In this document: positions 8,754 through 17,796 of the stretch, in pieces
Position numbering within the stretch: position 1 is the first letter of the stretch
Layout of the letters: every line of letters starts with the position of its first letter
DNA from: Akkermansia massiliensis
GTDB lineage: Bacteria > Verrucomicrobiota > Verrucomicrobiia > Verrucomicrobiales > Akkermansiaceae
Assembly: GCF_023516715.1 (NCBI RefSeq)
Contig: NZ_JAMGSI010000002.1
Span: 1,116,001-1,180,000, forward strand
Reading direction: 5' to 3'
Length of the DNA stretch: 64,000 nucleotides
Translations under genes and position numbers: made by a program
The notes under the pieces: generated by a model
Told to the model about the DNA's origin: nothing
The model's input: only the letters and a program-made list of their open reading frames with translations
Database searches by the model: none

Positions 8754-11700
8754 AATTTAAACGTGACGCCCATATTGACGTTGTGGCGCACTTTGTCCGA
8801 AACGTCCGCGGCATAGTCGGCATAGACGCTCCACTGTTCCGTGATGCTGTATCCGATGCCTGCGCCGAATACGCCAGCGTCCCTGTCCATTTTCCAGCCC
8901 CTTACCCTTATGAAGGAAGAGCCGAGCATGGCATTTACTCCGTAGCGGTCGTCGCAAAATTCGTGCGTGTAGAACATTCTGCCCGTAAAGTAGAAGCCGT
9001 TTGAAAACGCGTAAGTGCCCTCAATTCCCACAAGCGACTTCACGCTTGTATAGTTTTCTGATTCCGCGCTCATGCGTTCTTCCCCGCTTTTTTCCGTGAA
9101 CGACGGGTTCATCAGGAAGTCCGCGTTTACGCCGATTGTGGGTTTCAGGTAAAATCCGGTGTCGGCAAAAGGCTTCCACGCGTATCGAACGCCCGTGAAG
9201 ACACCGATGAGGTTTGAATTCCAATCGGCTTTGCTTTTGTTCAGGATGTTCATCCTTTCGGCTTTGTTCATGCCGAAAGCATAGGTTGCACCGAAGTACC
9301 AGTCAAAGTTGCCGAAGAACCGCCAGTCGGTGTAGGCGTTGACCGCAAGGCTTTGGGTTTCCGCCTTGCCGCAGTTGCCCTTGCCTGACGATTTTGCCTG
9401 AAAACCGCCGAAGCCGAAGCCCGCAAGAAACGTGTTACCCGCCGTGTATTCAAAATTCACCAAGCCGCCCGAAATATAGTCGCTCGACCCATCCATGTTT
9501 TCATCGCCGCCGTAGGTGGCAAACCTGTTTATGTTGCGGACGGTAATGCCTGAAAAACGCCCCCCCGAAACTTCCGTGCCGCTGCTTTTTGCGCCGAGGC
9601 CGTCGATTGCCGCGCTCGTGCGGTTGAGCGTGTCGAGGTGGATTATGTCGGCAAGATCCATGTTCATGCGCACGCTGTGCACTACCGACTGCGGAAGTAT
9701 CGCACCCAGTGTGCCGCTTTTTACCATTGCGGCGAAATTACGTTTTTTGGTAACTGCCGCCTCGTTCGCCGCGTCGTCGCCGTCGATGTATTCAAGATCG
9801 TCGTAGGTTTTTGCCAACGCCTTTTCGAATTCGTTTGTCGCAACTGCTTCGGCAAGATAGGTGTTCTTCTTGATTTCGTAGCCGACATTGCTGCCGACGT
9901 TGACGTACTTCACGGTGATGTAGGTGTTTTCAAAAGGATCCAAGTCGCCGTCGATCATGCCCGAAATGTTGTTCGAGACGACGTCGTGCGTGCCTTTCAA
10001 GGCGGTTGCGGCGGTGAGGCTTCCCGAAGAGTCGTCGGTTGCGGAGAAACCGAAGATGTTGTCGTAGTGGTTGTTGATGGTGCCGCGCAAGCCCGCGCCC
10101 CCGAGTGTCCCCGCGCTGATTACGGTCGCGGCTGAAGAGTTTATGCCGAAGACACTGTTTATCGTAAGTCTGTTCCCGCCCGCCGAAACTGAACCCGTGA
10201 GTGTTGCCGAACCTTCGTTTGACAGTATGAGGTCTGTCGTCGAAACGATGTCGCCGCTCACAGTTTTGCCGTCAAGCACATTGACATTCGTACCGCTTAC
10301 GCGGATGTTGCCGACATCGCCGACGTTCAGTCCGTTAGTGACATTTGTTGCTGAGATGTCGCCAACGGCGTTGTTTACCGTCGCCGAATTAACCGAGTTG
10401 AACGAGACGTTGCCGTTTGCGTTTTCGATTGTCACCAAAACGGCGTTTGAAATGTTTGCTGATGTCTCGACTGTGTTGACTTTAATATACCCCGAATCCT
10501 CGCCCGACGTACCGATTTCGAGCGAACCCACTGATGCGGTAATGTTCAGGCCGGCAACCGAGTCGAATTTCATTTTGCCTGAAACCGTGCCGATTGTTGA
10601 TTCTGCGGCAAGATGTTTACCCTCGATATTGCCGTTGACGACTACATTGCCTCCGTTGTTTAGCTCCATGCCGGCGTCCGCCATGAGGTCGCCATTTATC
10701 GTCGCGCTGCCGTCGAATGTCAGATAGAGGTTTTTCGAGCGGATTGCCTGGGCGCTGGAGTTTTCGTTTGCAGCGATTGCCGAGATTTCCGAACCATCGA
10801 GCATTTTTAAGAAAAGGTCGTTTTCCGTCCAAATTCCGTAGGCGTTGGAGTTTTCGCTTGAGGATAGGATTTTGCCGCCGAGGGTGATGTCAGCGTTGTC
10901 GGCGAAAATACCGTTTGCCAATCCGTTTTCAGACGAAACCGTAATGTTGCCTATGATGTTTTCATTTTGGCCCGATTTTGTAATGGAGTTTGCAAAGATA
11001 CCCGTGGCATCTGCGCCGCCTGAAACCTCCAAATTATCTATCCTGATGTTTTCGAGGTTTCCGGCTGTGGAAACAGGGTTATCTCTGCCTGGCGCGGCGA
11101 TTATGCCTGCTGCGTTGCCGCTGATTCCCGCGCTTACTTGCATATCGGATATGGTGAGGTTGCGGCCGCCTTCCGTCAGATGGATACCGGTTGCATTGGT
11201 GTACCCCTTTACTGTGATTGCATTTGCTGTCAAATCGCGCTTGACGCTTTTTGCGTATATACCCGTTGCTTCACCCTGCGTGCTGCCCGAAGTGATTGTG
11301 CTTTCGATGTCGAGTTCGCCCACGGAAAGCGAGTAGATGTCGCCCGCAGCAGAGGGGTCCTTGGCCGCGTTTTTACCAACTTTTACACCGAAGGCGTCTT
11401 TTGCTGTCACGTAAATTTGGCCCGAATAGTTATTTTTGAGCGAAACGTCGTCGCTGCCGAGCTGGTTGGCCAGTATACCTATCCCCGTGCCTTGTTTTGC
11501 ATTGATTGTAAGTGAACCCGAAATCGTCATCGCCTGCCCGTCAGAACTGCTCGACGTGTTCACACCCACGATGTAGGAGTCGTCGTCGATTGTTTTTGCG
11601 GAATTCCCGTCCACAGTGTAAATTCCCGAAATTTCGAGGTCTGTAATTTGACCGCTGGTCTTGATGAGTCCGAAATCTTTATTAGTCTCGATAGAGGAAA

Positions 11701-12241
11701 CGTTCCCGAAGCTATAATATCCACTTCCGCCCAGAACGCCTGAAGAACCTGTGGTTGTCTTGTTGTCCCACAAATACGAGCTTGCACTTACAGTGCCGTT
11801 TGTGCATCTTATGTTGCCTTGGTTTTCGATTCTGATTGTGTTGGTGAGCCGGTTCCCGTATAGTTCAAGACTGGATTGGGAATCCAAAATAAGGATTAAC
11901 CCCGTGCCGCCTTTATCAAAGTCCCCCGATGCGCCCAAACGCGAATTTTCTAATTTCAGCGTCGTGTTGTTTCCCTCAGAAGTCGGCTCCACATATTTAA
12001 TGCGGATCGAATCGGGAGATGTCCAAACGTCTTTTAAGATAATTTCTTTTGTGTCTCCGAATATTTCCGAAGTCCCAGGGACTGTGCTCCCGGGGGTTAT
12101 TGGTCCTTCCAGAGTAATGCGGTCGGCAACCGTATTGCCCTTGCCTGTTATCACAAGCGTTTCAGAGGAGGAATCGTAGTTGTATGTTTGGGCGCAGGCA
12201 ATACCAGCTGTCGCCAACAGGGAAGCAGCAATCTTTTCCAT
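8750..12241 (-). CDS. Autotransporter (type Va secretion) with beta-helix passenger
   Basis: The 1,163-residue product begins with a signal peptide (MEKIAASLLATAGIACAQ). A long Asn/Ser/Gly/Val-rich passenger follows with many short beta-strand repeats of the ITVKGYTNATGIHL kind, expected to fold as a right-handed beta-helix. The last ~280 residues (from about NRTSAAIDGLGAKSSG) form an autotransporter barrel with alternating aromatic strands. They end in NMGVTFKF with a terminal Phe, the classic Bam signal. The passenger should reach the cell surface. Base composition is clearly less GC-rich than the flanking genes and codon choice is more AT-tolerant, which suggests recent acquisition or surface-gene drift. 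The passenger gives no specific ligand. Confidence 0.85.
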   Translation of the reverse strand: MEKIAASLLATAGIACAQTYNYDSSSETLVITGKGNTVADRITLEGPITPGSTVPGTSEIFGDTKEIILKDVWTSPDSIRIKYVEPTSEGNNTTLKLENSRLGASGDFDKGGTGLILILDSQSSLELYGNRLTNTIRIENQGNIRCTNGTVSASSYLWDNKTTTGSSGVLGGSGYYSFGNVSSIETNKDFGLIKTSGQITDLEISGIYTVDGNSAKTIDDDSYIVGVNTSSSSDGQAMTISGSLTINAKQGTGIGILANQLGSDDVSLKNNYSGQIYVTAKDAFGVKVGKNAAKDPSAAGDIYSLSVGELDIESTITSGSTQGEATGIYAKSVKRDLTANAITVKGYTNATGIHLTEGGRNLTISDMQVSAGISGNAAGIIAAPGRDNPVSTAGNLENIRIDNLEVSGGADATGIFANSITKSGQNENIIGNITVSSENGLANGIFADNADITLGGKILSSSENSNAYGIWTENDLFLKMLDGSEISAIAANENSSAQAIRSKNLYLTFDGSATINGDLMADAGMELNNGGNVVVNGNIEGKHLAAESTIGTVSGKMKFDSVAGLNITASVGSLEIGTSGEDSGYIKVNTVETSANISNAVLVTIENANGNVSFNSVNSATVNNAVGDISATNVTNGLNVGDVGNIRVSGTNVNVLDGKTVSGDIVSTTDLILSNEGSATLTGSVSAGGNRLTINSVFGINSSAATVISAGTLGGAGLRGTINNHYDNIFGFSATDDSSGSLTAATALKGTHDVVSNNISGMIDGDLDPFENTYITVKYVNVGSNVGYEIKKNTYLAEAVATNEFEKALAKTYDDLEYIDGDDAANEAAVTKKRNFAAMVKSGTLGAILPQSVVHSVRMNMDLADIIHLDTLNRTSAAIDGLGAKSSGTEVSGGRFSGITVRNINRFATYGGDENMDGSSDYISGGLVNFEYTAGNTFLAGFGFGGFQAKSSGKGNCGKAETQSLAVNAYTDWRFFGNFDWYFGATYAFGMNKAERMNILNKSKADWNSNLIGVFTGVRYAWKPFADTGFYLKPTIGVNADFLMNPSFTEKSGEERMSAESENYTSVKSLVGIEGTYAFSNGFYFTGRMFYTHEFCDDRYGVNAMLGSSFIRVRGWKMDRDAGVFGAGIGYSITEQWSVYADYAADVSDKVRHNVNMGVTFKF

Positions 12242-12453
12242 GTTTATTGCAGAAAATCTATGGTGTTTTTCGTTTATTTATACAATTCTGAAACAAGCCT
12301 ACCTTTACTCATTTCCAAATACTAAATAAGCGATTTTTCTTTTCAGATAAATTCAGGGGATGGTCAAGTATAAACTGTTATCAGCTCAAAAATGGTGTGA
12401 CCGGCCATAAATCACGGTAAGGGTGCATCCCTAAGTAATCGTAAGGGTCATGG

Positions 12454-12741
12454 ATGTGCAGGGACGGCGGCCGTGTTGTCGGGTTTGCCTGCCTGGTGGG
12501 GGAAGGGGAAGAAGCCGCTCTGTTTGTGGCGCCGGAGCGTCAGTGCGAGGGAATAGGCACGGCTCTGCTGGACTGGGTGAAGGAGCACAGCAAGGGGATG
12601 CTGACGGTGGGCGTTTACGAGGAGAACGCCCGTGCCCGCGCGTTCTACAGGCGTGGAGGATTTGAGGAGATCGGCTCCAGGGATGACGAGCTGACAGGAA
12701 GCCGGGAGTACTGGACGGAATGGAAAGGAGAGAGTATATGA
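12454..12741 (+). pseudogene. N-terminally truncated GNAT acetyltransferase (YjaB-like remnant)
   Basis: The 95-residue frame matches the C-terminal two thirds of a GNAT N-acetyltransferase. It has RVVGFACLVG (beta strand), ALFVAPERQCEGIGTALL (acetyl-CoA P-loop, Q/RxxGxG/A) and VYEENARARAFYRRGGFEE. The usual N-terminal ~50 residues of this ~145-residue family are missing. A TAA four codons before the ATG (12442-12444) blocks any extension. The truncation point lies near the boundary with the lower-GC autotransporter region, so the gene was probably cut by a rearrangement there. The AcCoA site is intact, so a residual protein could be made, but full activity is unlikely. Confidence 0.65.
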
Positions 12742-12748
12742 TCATCAT

Positions 12749-12780
12749 AAAAAAGGCGGAAGTTCCGAAGAACTTCCGCC
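12749..12780 (-). terminator. Rho-independent terminator downstream of the DeoR gene
   Basis: A perfect 11-bp stem, GGCGGAAGTTC with GAACTTCCGCC (12755-12765 and 12770-12780), has a 4-base loop. On the minus strand it is followed by TTTTTT. It ends the deoR-family transcript and could also stop plus-strand transcription of the GNAT remnant. Confidence 0.85.
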
Positions 12781-12800
12781 CCCTGTAAAGCAGGCCGGCG

Positions 12801-13550
12801 TCAGGCGAGCTCCACCTTGACGCCGCTCTTTTCAATCTGGTCAGCCATTTCAGGAGAAAGGGCTTCATCAGTGATGAGCATGGAGATCTGTGAGGGCGCA
12901 ACGGTATAGAATGCCGGGTTGTTCGCTACGCTGGTGGAAGGCATGGCGATGATCACCTTGGCATCCGGGGGAATGACGCTCTTGATGAATTCGGATTGAA
13001 GCATGTTCTTGTATCCGGCGCCATGCTTGGGGGAGTAGCAGTCCGGCGTCAGTACAACCATGTCAATGCTCAGGGAACCTGCGGCCTTGGCGGCTTCCTG
13101 TCCCACATAGACCAGGGCTTCGCGGTCGAAGCGTCCGCCCGTGCAGTAGAAGCTCAGGTTCGGAATGCCTTCAAGCCGGGTCAGCAGCGTGGGGTTGTTG
13201 GAAACCACGTGCGTATCCCTGGAATTAATGTGGTTGCAGATCTGGTAGCCCATGGTGCTGCTGTCAATGAACATGACCACGGAAGCGGGGATGTTCTGGA
13301 CGGCTTTTTTTGCAATCCTTATGGAAACATCGTCTTGAGTGACAATGTCTTCATGGAGGGATTTATGGGTAAGGGCCAGAGCGCCGCCGTGGACGCGCTT
13401 GAGAAAGCCGCGTTTCTCAAGGTTAATCAAATCATTACGGACCGTTTCATCCGTGACCTTCATCTGTTTGGCCAGAGCAATGGTTCTTGCGGCTCCATGT
13501 TCGGCCAGCGTTTTCAGAATGAACTCTTTACGTTGGGATGCTAAATACAT
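12801..13550 (-). CDS. DeoR-family transcriptional regulator
   Basis: The 249-residue product has the N-terminal DeoR winged helix: SQRKEFILKTLAEHG, then VTDETVRNDLINLEKRGFLKRVHGGAL at about residues 32-58. A C-terminal DeoRC sugar-phosphate sensor domain follows (MFIDSSTMGYQIC, VSNNPTLL, FYCTGGRFD, MVVLTPDCYSPKHG). Members usually repress sugar-phosphate or nucleoside catabolism and are relieved by a phosphorylated sugar. No sugar operon is adjacent, so the target is unknown. The upstream AT-rich region holds palindromes that could be autoregulatory operators. Confidence 0.9.
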   Translation of the reverse strand: MYLASQRKEFILKTLAEHGAARTIALAKQMKVTDETVRNDLINLEKRGFLKRVHGGALALTHKSLHEDIVTQDDVSIRIAKKAVQNIPASVVMFIDSSTMGYQICNHINSRDTHVVSNNPTLLTRLEGIPNLSFYCTGGRFDREALVYVGQEAAKAAGSLSIDMVVLTPDCYSPKHGAGYKNMLQSEFIKSVIPPDAKVIIAMPSTSVANNPAFYTVAPSQISMLITDEALSPEMADQIEKSGVKVELA

Positions 13551-13562
13551 TGGGTTCTGTTT

Positions 13563-13671
13563 TTCTATATAGAATGTTTACACGTTCTAGGTGTTAAGTT
13601 GTTTTCTAACAATTTTTCACTGTCCCAGTCAAGCGTTAGAAATTCTAAGTTTTGATTGTTATTGTGAATAA
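13563..13671. promoter_or_regulatory. AT-rich palindromes upstream of deoR, candidate operators
   Basis: Within the 215-bp gap 13551-13765 there are three perfect short palindromes: TTCTATATAGAA (13563-13574), TTAGAAATTCTAA (13636-13648) and TTATTGTGAATAA (13659-13671). The first two share the inverted element TTCTA/TAGAA. Position and symmetry fit a DeoR autoregulatory operator, but this is inference. Confidence 0.4.
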
Positions 13672-13765
13672 TGCAGATTTTGTAATAATGGGACAATTGA
13701 ATACCGAGAAATGTACAAAAATAATTTTATGATGCACAAACTAGTTATCGGTATGACAGAGTTTA

Positions 13766-15109
13766 TCAATCTGGAATGATAATGGACGCCGGATCGAAGT
13801 TGGGAGTGGGGAACGTGAGCTGGAGATGGCGCAGTTTTTCCACCATCAGGCGGGCGACGACGAGGTTCCTGTACCATTTCCGGTCTGCCGGAATGATGTA
13901 CCAGGGAGCATCCGGAGTGGACGTTTTTTCAATGAGATCCTGATAGGCCGTCTGGAATTCGTCCCAGCGGTTCCGGTCATCCAGGTCGTCCATGCAGAAC
14001 TTCCAAAGTTTGTCCGGATCCTGGAGCCTGGATTCCAGCCGTCTTTTCTGTTCCGCCTTGGAAATATTCAGGAACAGCTTGATGATGACGGTGCCTTCTT
14101 CCGCAAGCATGGATTCAAAATCCAGAACGTGCTTGTAACGTCGCTTCCAGACGGGGTCCGGGAAGATTTTTTTCACGCGGACGGCGATGATGTCCTCGTA
14201 ATGGGAACGGTTGAAGATGGCGATCTGCCCCTTGGCGGGCACTTCCTTGTGCACGCGCCACAGGAAGTCGTGGTCCAGTTCTTCAATAGTGGGTTTTTTA
14301 AAGGGAACCACGTGCAGCCCCTGCGGGTCCACCCGGGAAAAGACGTGCTTGACGCATCCGTCCTTGCCGCCTGCGTCCATGGCCTGCAGAATGACGAGAA
14401 CCCTGTGCTTGTGCTGGGCGAAGAGTTTTTTCTGCAGTTCCTGCAGTTCTTCCCTCAGCTTGTCGAATTCAACCAGGGATTCTTCCTTGGTTCCGGAGAA
14501 GAGAGATTTGTCATCCGGAGAGTAATCCTTTAAACGCAGTTTTTTGCCCGGAGGCACCAGGTAACGGTTCATTGTATGCGAAGTTAACGTTGAAGAAGCG
14601 GGAGAGGAGGTGGAAGAGGTTTTCATGGCGGCGGGTTTGGCCGGAAAATCCGGCCCGAAGAATTGCTGAAGGGCGTCCTTGATGACTTTCCTTTTGAATT
14701 TGGGGAACATCTCCAGCTTGAGGTCCTGGAGGGGTATCCATTTCGTTTTTGAGAATTCAGGGCTGCGGTGCAGGTCCGTCTTGGGGCGCCTGGCCTTGCA
14801 GCGCACCAGGAAGTAGGTTTGCTCCTGGCCTATCCAGCGCGTGACTTTGCGGTTGCCGGAGGGGTATTTGTACCGCAGGCCGGGGAGGCGACTGACAATG
14901 GTGTATTCCGTGGGACGCAGGCCCACTTCCTCCCATACCTCCCGCGCGAGCGCCCGTTCAATGCTTTCATTTTTAATGACGCCTCCCTGCGGGAAGTGCC
15001 AGTACGGGTTGCGGCCGTTGTCCTTGCCCAGCAGCACGTAGCCGTCGGCGTCCATGATGACGGCTGCTGCGTTGAGTCTCCAGTTTTTGGCTGTAGATGG
15101 AGTGTCCAT
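13766..15109 (-). CDS. Nudix hydrolase (RppH/Ap4A type) fused to PPK2 polyphosphate kinase
   Basis: One uninterrupted 447-residue frame carries two enzymes. Residues ~10-150 are an RppH-like Nudix domain with WHFPQGGVIKNE and a complete Nudix box at 42-64 (G42, E48, R56, E57, E60, E61, G63). Residues 155-180 are a Ser/Thr/Pro-rich linker. Residues ~180-447 are a PPK2 domain with MDAGGKDG at ~244-251, DHDFLWR and NRSHYED at ~300-306. The product could hydrolyse nucleoside polyphosphates or RNA 5' ends and transfer polyphosphate phosphate to nucleotides. An internal Met at codon 180 (14572) could start a separate PPK2, but there is no stop between the domains. The gene is last in an operon, 16 bp after the TPR gene, and has no Shine-Dalgarno sequence. 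Confidence 0.85.
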   Translation of the reverse strand: MDTPSTAKNWRLNAAAVIMDADGYVLLGKDNGRNPYWHFPQGGVIKNESIERALAREVWEEVGLRPTEYTIVSRLPGLRYKYPSGNRKVTRWIGQEQTYFLVRCKARRPKTDLHRSPEFSKTKWIPLQDLKLEMFPKFKRKVIKDALQQFFGPDFPAKPAAMKTSSTSSPASSTLTSHTMNRYLVPPGKKLRLKDYSPDDKSLFSGTKEESLVEFDKLREELQELQKKLFAQHKHRVLVILQAMDAGGKDGCVKHVFSRVDPQGLHVVPFKKPTIEELDHDFLWRVHKEVPAKGQIAIFNRSHYEDIIAVRVKKIFPDPVWKRRYKHVLDFESMLAEEGTVIIKLFLNISKAEQKRRLESRLQDPDKLWKFCMDDLDDRNRWDEFQTAYQDLIEKTSTPDAPWYIIPADRKWYRNLVVARLMVEKLRHLQLTFPTPNFDPASIIIPD

Positions 15110-15125
15110 GACGGGAGGGGGCGGC

Positions 15126-17789
15126 TTAACTGGCGGTTTGAGCCGGCGTTTCCGGCTTTCCGGTTTCTGGAGCGGCATTTTCCGGTTCATCCTGCCAGAT
15201 GAAGTGTTCCAGCTGGATGCGGCGCGCGTAGGCCGCCGCTTCCCTGGCTCTGGGACCGGAGGTCTGCGCCAGTTTTTTAGCCAGCGCCAGGGCGCCGTCC
15301 CAGTCCTGGAGCTGGCCCAGCAGGCGGATGGAGGCGAAACCGGCATTGTAGAACCAGTGCCAGTCCCGGCGCTTGTTGGCGGAACTGCCGCTGGGCGTAT
15401 GGGCCAGGATGGAGGCGTAGTCATCCAGCGCCTTTTTCTGGTCGTTCATCCGTTCGTAGAATTGGGCCCGCTGGGTGAGGGCCTTGAATTTCCAGGCCAG
15501 GCCCAGGTTGGGGGTGTCCAGAATTTCCGTGCACAGGTTGATGGCCTTGCGGAGGGTGTCCGAATGGGTGTCTTCCTTCGTCACCCAGGCGTCCGCCTGG
15601 ATGGAGAGGGCCAGCAGGCGCATGTAGCGCGGAAGGGGGGAGGAAAGCAGGTTTTCCAGAGCGGCGATGCATTGGTCCGCTTCTCCCATGCGCAGCAGGA
15701 CGGAGGCTTCTTCTATCCTGGCGGGCTGCGCAAAGGGGGTGTCCCCCGCGCCCAGGGTTTTGAAGATGTTCAGGGCGGCTTTCAGCGTATTGCCGGTGTT
15801 GCTTTGCTGGGCGGCTTTTCCGGCCAGGAAGAGGGCCGCCGCCTGGAGGGGGCTGCCAGGGTATTTGGAGGGGAAGGGCTGGAGGACAAGCTGCGCTTCA
15901 TGGAAATCCCCGTTCTTGTACAGGAGTTCCCCCAGCTTGAGATAGAGCATGTCCGCCTGTTTGCCTTCCGAATCCAGGGCGATGGCCTGGCGGCAGGCTT
16001 GGATGGCGCTGGGCCATTCCTGCCGGCTTTCCGCCTCCAGGATGTTCAGCCGCGCAAGCTGCATGGTCTGTTCCGGAGTCAGCTGTTCTTTTTCCAGCGG
16101 CGGAAGAATGGCCTGCACGGTTTCAAGGTCCGGCGGGTTGAGGTTCAGGGCCACTTCCGCCTGGTCCAGCCGGGCCTGGGTTTTCAGGGCCGGGTCTGTC
16201 GCCAGTGCCACGAAGGACGCCAGCAGTTCGGGAGCCTGGGGGTTCATTCTTTTGGCGGCGTAATGGGCCTGTTCAAAGAGGATGTGTTCCCGGAGCTGGG
16301 CAGAGCCGGCGGCTTCCTTGACCAGGGCGGCGGCTCCAGCGGCGTCATTGGCGTTCAGCGCAGCCAGATTTTCATTGAACAGGGCGCTTTCCGCCGTTTT
16401 TTCAGAGGCGCGCCGGGCTGCTTCCCGGAAGAGGCTCTGCGCCAGAGGGTAGTCTCCCTTGCGGAAGGCCAGGGCTCCCTGCTGGAAGACGAGGCCGGGG
16501 GACGTTCCGGGATATTTGGAGATAAGGCGTTCCGCGTCTTCCACGCGGTTTTTGTCCAGCAGAGTGGTGATGGTATTCAGGGAAAGGGTCTGGACGGGAA
16601 GGCTCTGAGGATATTTGGAGAGGCCGTCCTCCGCCATTTTGACAGCTCCCGCCAGGTCGTCCTTTGCCAGAAGCAGGCTTCCCATGGCATACATGGCTGC
16701 CGGCTGGCGGCCCGCATCCCTGGCATTCACCCAGCCGGTGAGTTTTTCCAGCGCCTGGGGATTGGTGCGGAAGATGTCCTCCTCCAGCAGGATGTTGAAG
16801 GCGTCCATCAGCAGGGAGGATTCCGATTTGCCGCCAATGAACGCCAGCAGGCGTTCTTCCGCCGTTCCGGCAGTGTGTGGGGCTTCCTCTTCCTGAGGCT
16901 GGGCGCGCGTTTCCTCTTCCGCCTGTTCCGGGTTGTTTTTCTCCCGGACGATTTCCGCCCTGGCGAGGGCCAGACGGCCCAGATCCCGGATTTTCCCCGG
17001 ATAGGCCTTGTTGTCCATGACGGCGGCGAAGATTTTTATGGCCTGGTCCAGGTTCCCCTGTTTGTCGGCCAGTTTGCCTTCCACGAGTTCGGCATAAGAG
17101 CGCATGGGCAGGTCCCTGGCCGTGCCGTCGTCCATTCCCGTCTTGAATTGTTCAAGAATGGCGGCGGCCTCCGCATAGCGCCCCAGGTTCACCAGAACGT
17201 CCGCCAGAAGGACGTGCGCGGTCCGGGAGATGGCGGTGGATTCCGCCTGCCCCAGCCTGGTGAGGGCATCCAGTAAAAGCTGCCGGTCCTGAAGCTGGCG
17301 CGCGAGCTGGGCTTTCAGCTGGAAGCCGTAGAGGGAGAGCGGGTCCGTTTCAGGAATGGAGGAGAGTTTTTCCAGGGCCCTGGTAAAGGAGCCTTTGTTA
17401 AAGAGGCCCGCCGCCATCCAGTATGATTTCATGGAGGAGTCCGGAAGTTGTTCCCAGGCAGTCAGCCCTTCTTCCGTTTTTCTGGCGCGGATCAGGGCTT
17501 CCGCCAGGAAGGGGCGGATGATGGCTTTCTGGGATTCCGGAAGATTTTTGGAGTTCAGGCATTCCTGAAAATGCTTGCTGGCTTCCAGGGGCAGGCGGTC
17601 TTCCAGGGCTTTCAGACCCTGCTGGTATTTTTTATTTTTCAGGAGGGCCTGCCTGTCCTGCGAGAGGGGAGCCTCCGGAGGAGGTGTTGCCGCGGCTGCA
17701 GGGGGAGTGCCCCCCATGGTGAGCAGAAAAGCCGCGCAGGACGTAAGAACGGCAAGGGAAAAACGGGGACTGAAGAAGGTGTGCATCAT
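15126..17789 (-). CDS. Large secreted TPR-repeat protein
   Basis: The 887-residue product has a signal peptide (MMHTFFSPRFSLAVLTSCAAF, Ala-rich cleavage region) and is then almost entirely helical. It shows many degenerate tetratricopeptide repeats, for example LSKYPQSLPVQTLSLN, GALAFRKGDYPLAQSLFREA and LGELLYKNGDFHEAQLVLQP. It should act as a periplasmic or outer-membrane-associated scaffold. No enzyme motif is visible. It starts 7 bp after the M23 peptidase gene, which suggests a shared envelope role. The exact partner is unknown. Confidence 0.8.
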   Translation of the reverse strand: MMHTFFSPRFSLAVLTSCAAFLLTMGGTPPAAAATPPPEAPLSQDRQALLKNKKYQQGLKALEDRLPLEASKHFQECLNSKNLPESQKAIIRPFLAEALIRARKTEEGLTAWEQLPDSSMKSYWMAAGLFNKGSFTRALEKLSSIPETDPLSLYGFQLKAQLARQLQDRQLLLDALTRLGQAESTAISRTAHVLLADVLVNLGRYAEAAAILEQFKTGMDDGTARDLPMRSYAELVEGKLADKQGNLDQAIKIFAAVMDNKAYPGKIRDLGRLALARAEIVREKNNPEQAEEETRAQPQEEEAPHTAGTAEERLLAFIGGKSESSLLMDAFNILLEEDIFRTNPQALEKLTGWVNARDAGRQPAAMYAMGSLLLAKDDLAGAVKMAEDGLSKYPQSLPVQTLSLNTITTLLDKNRVEDAERLISKYPGTSPGLVFQQGALAFRKGDYPLAQSLFREAARRASEKTAESALFNENLAALNANDAAGAAALVKEAAGSAQLREHILFEQAHYAAKRMNPQAPELLASFVALATDPALKTQARLDQAEVALNLNPPDLETVQAILPPLEKEQLTPEQTMQLARLNILEAESRQEWPSAIQACRQAIALDSEGKQADMLYLKLGELLYKNGDFHEAQLVLQPFPSKYPGSPLQAAALFLAGKAAQQSNTGNTLKAALNIFKTLGAGDTPFAQPARIEEASVLLRMGEADQCIAALENLLSSPLPRYMRLLALSIQADAWVTKEDTHSDTLRKAINLCTEILDTPNLGLAWKFKALTQRAQFYERMNDQKKALDDYASILAHTPSGSSANKRRDWHWFYNAGFASIRLLGQLQDWDGALALAKKLAQTSGPRAREAAAYARRIQLEHFIWQDEPENAAPETGKPETPAQTAS

Positions 17790-17796
17790 CGTAGGA

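Noticed and set aside
8750-12241. Autotransporter as part of a phage or transposon
   Set aside because: No integrase, transposase, terminal repeat or target duplication was found. Only its lower GC and the truncated neighbour hint at transfer.
15054-17276. A very long plus-strand frame opposite the TPR gene
   Set aside because: It is an antisense shadow of a GC-rich gene. It has no signal, motif or start context, and the minus-strand TPR pattern is clear.
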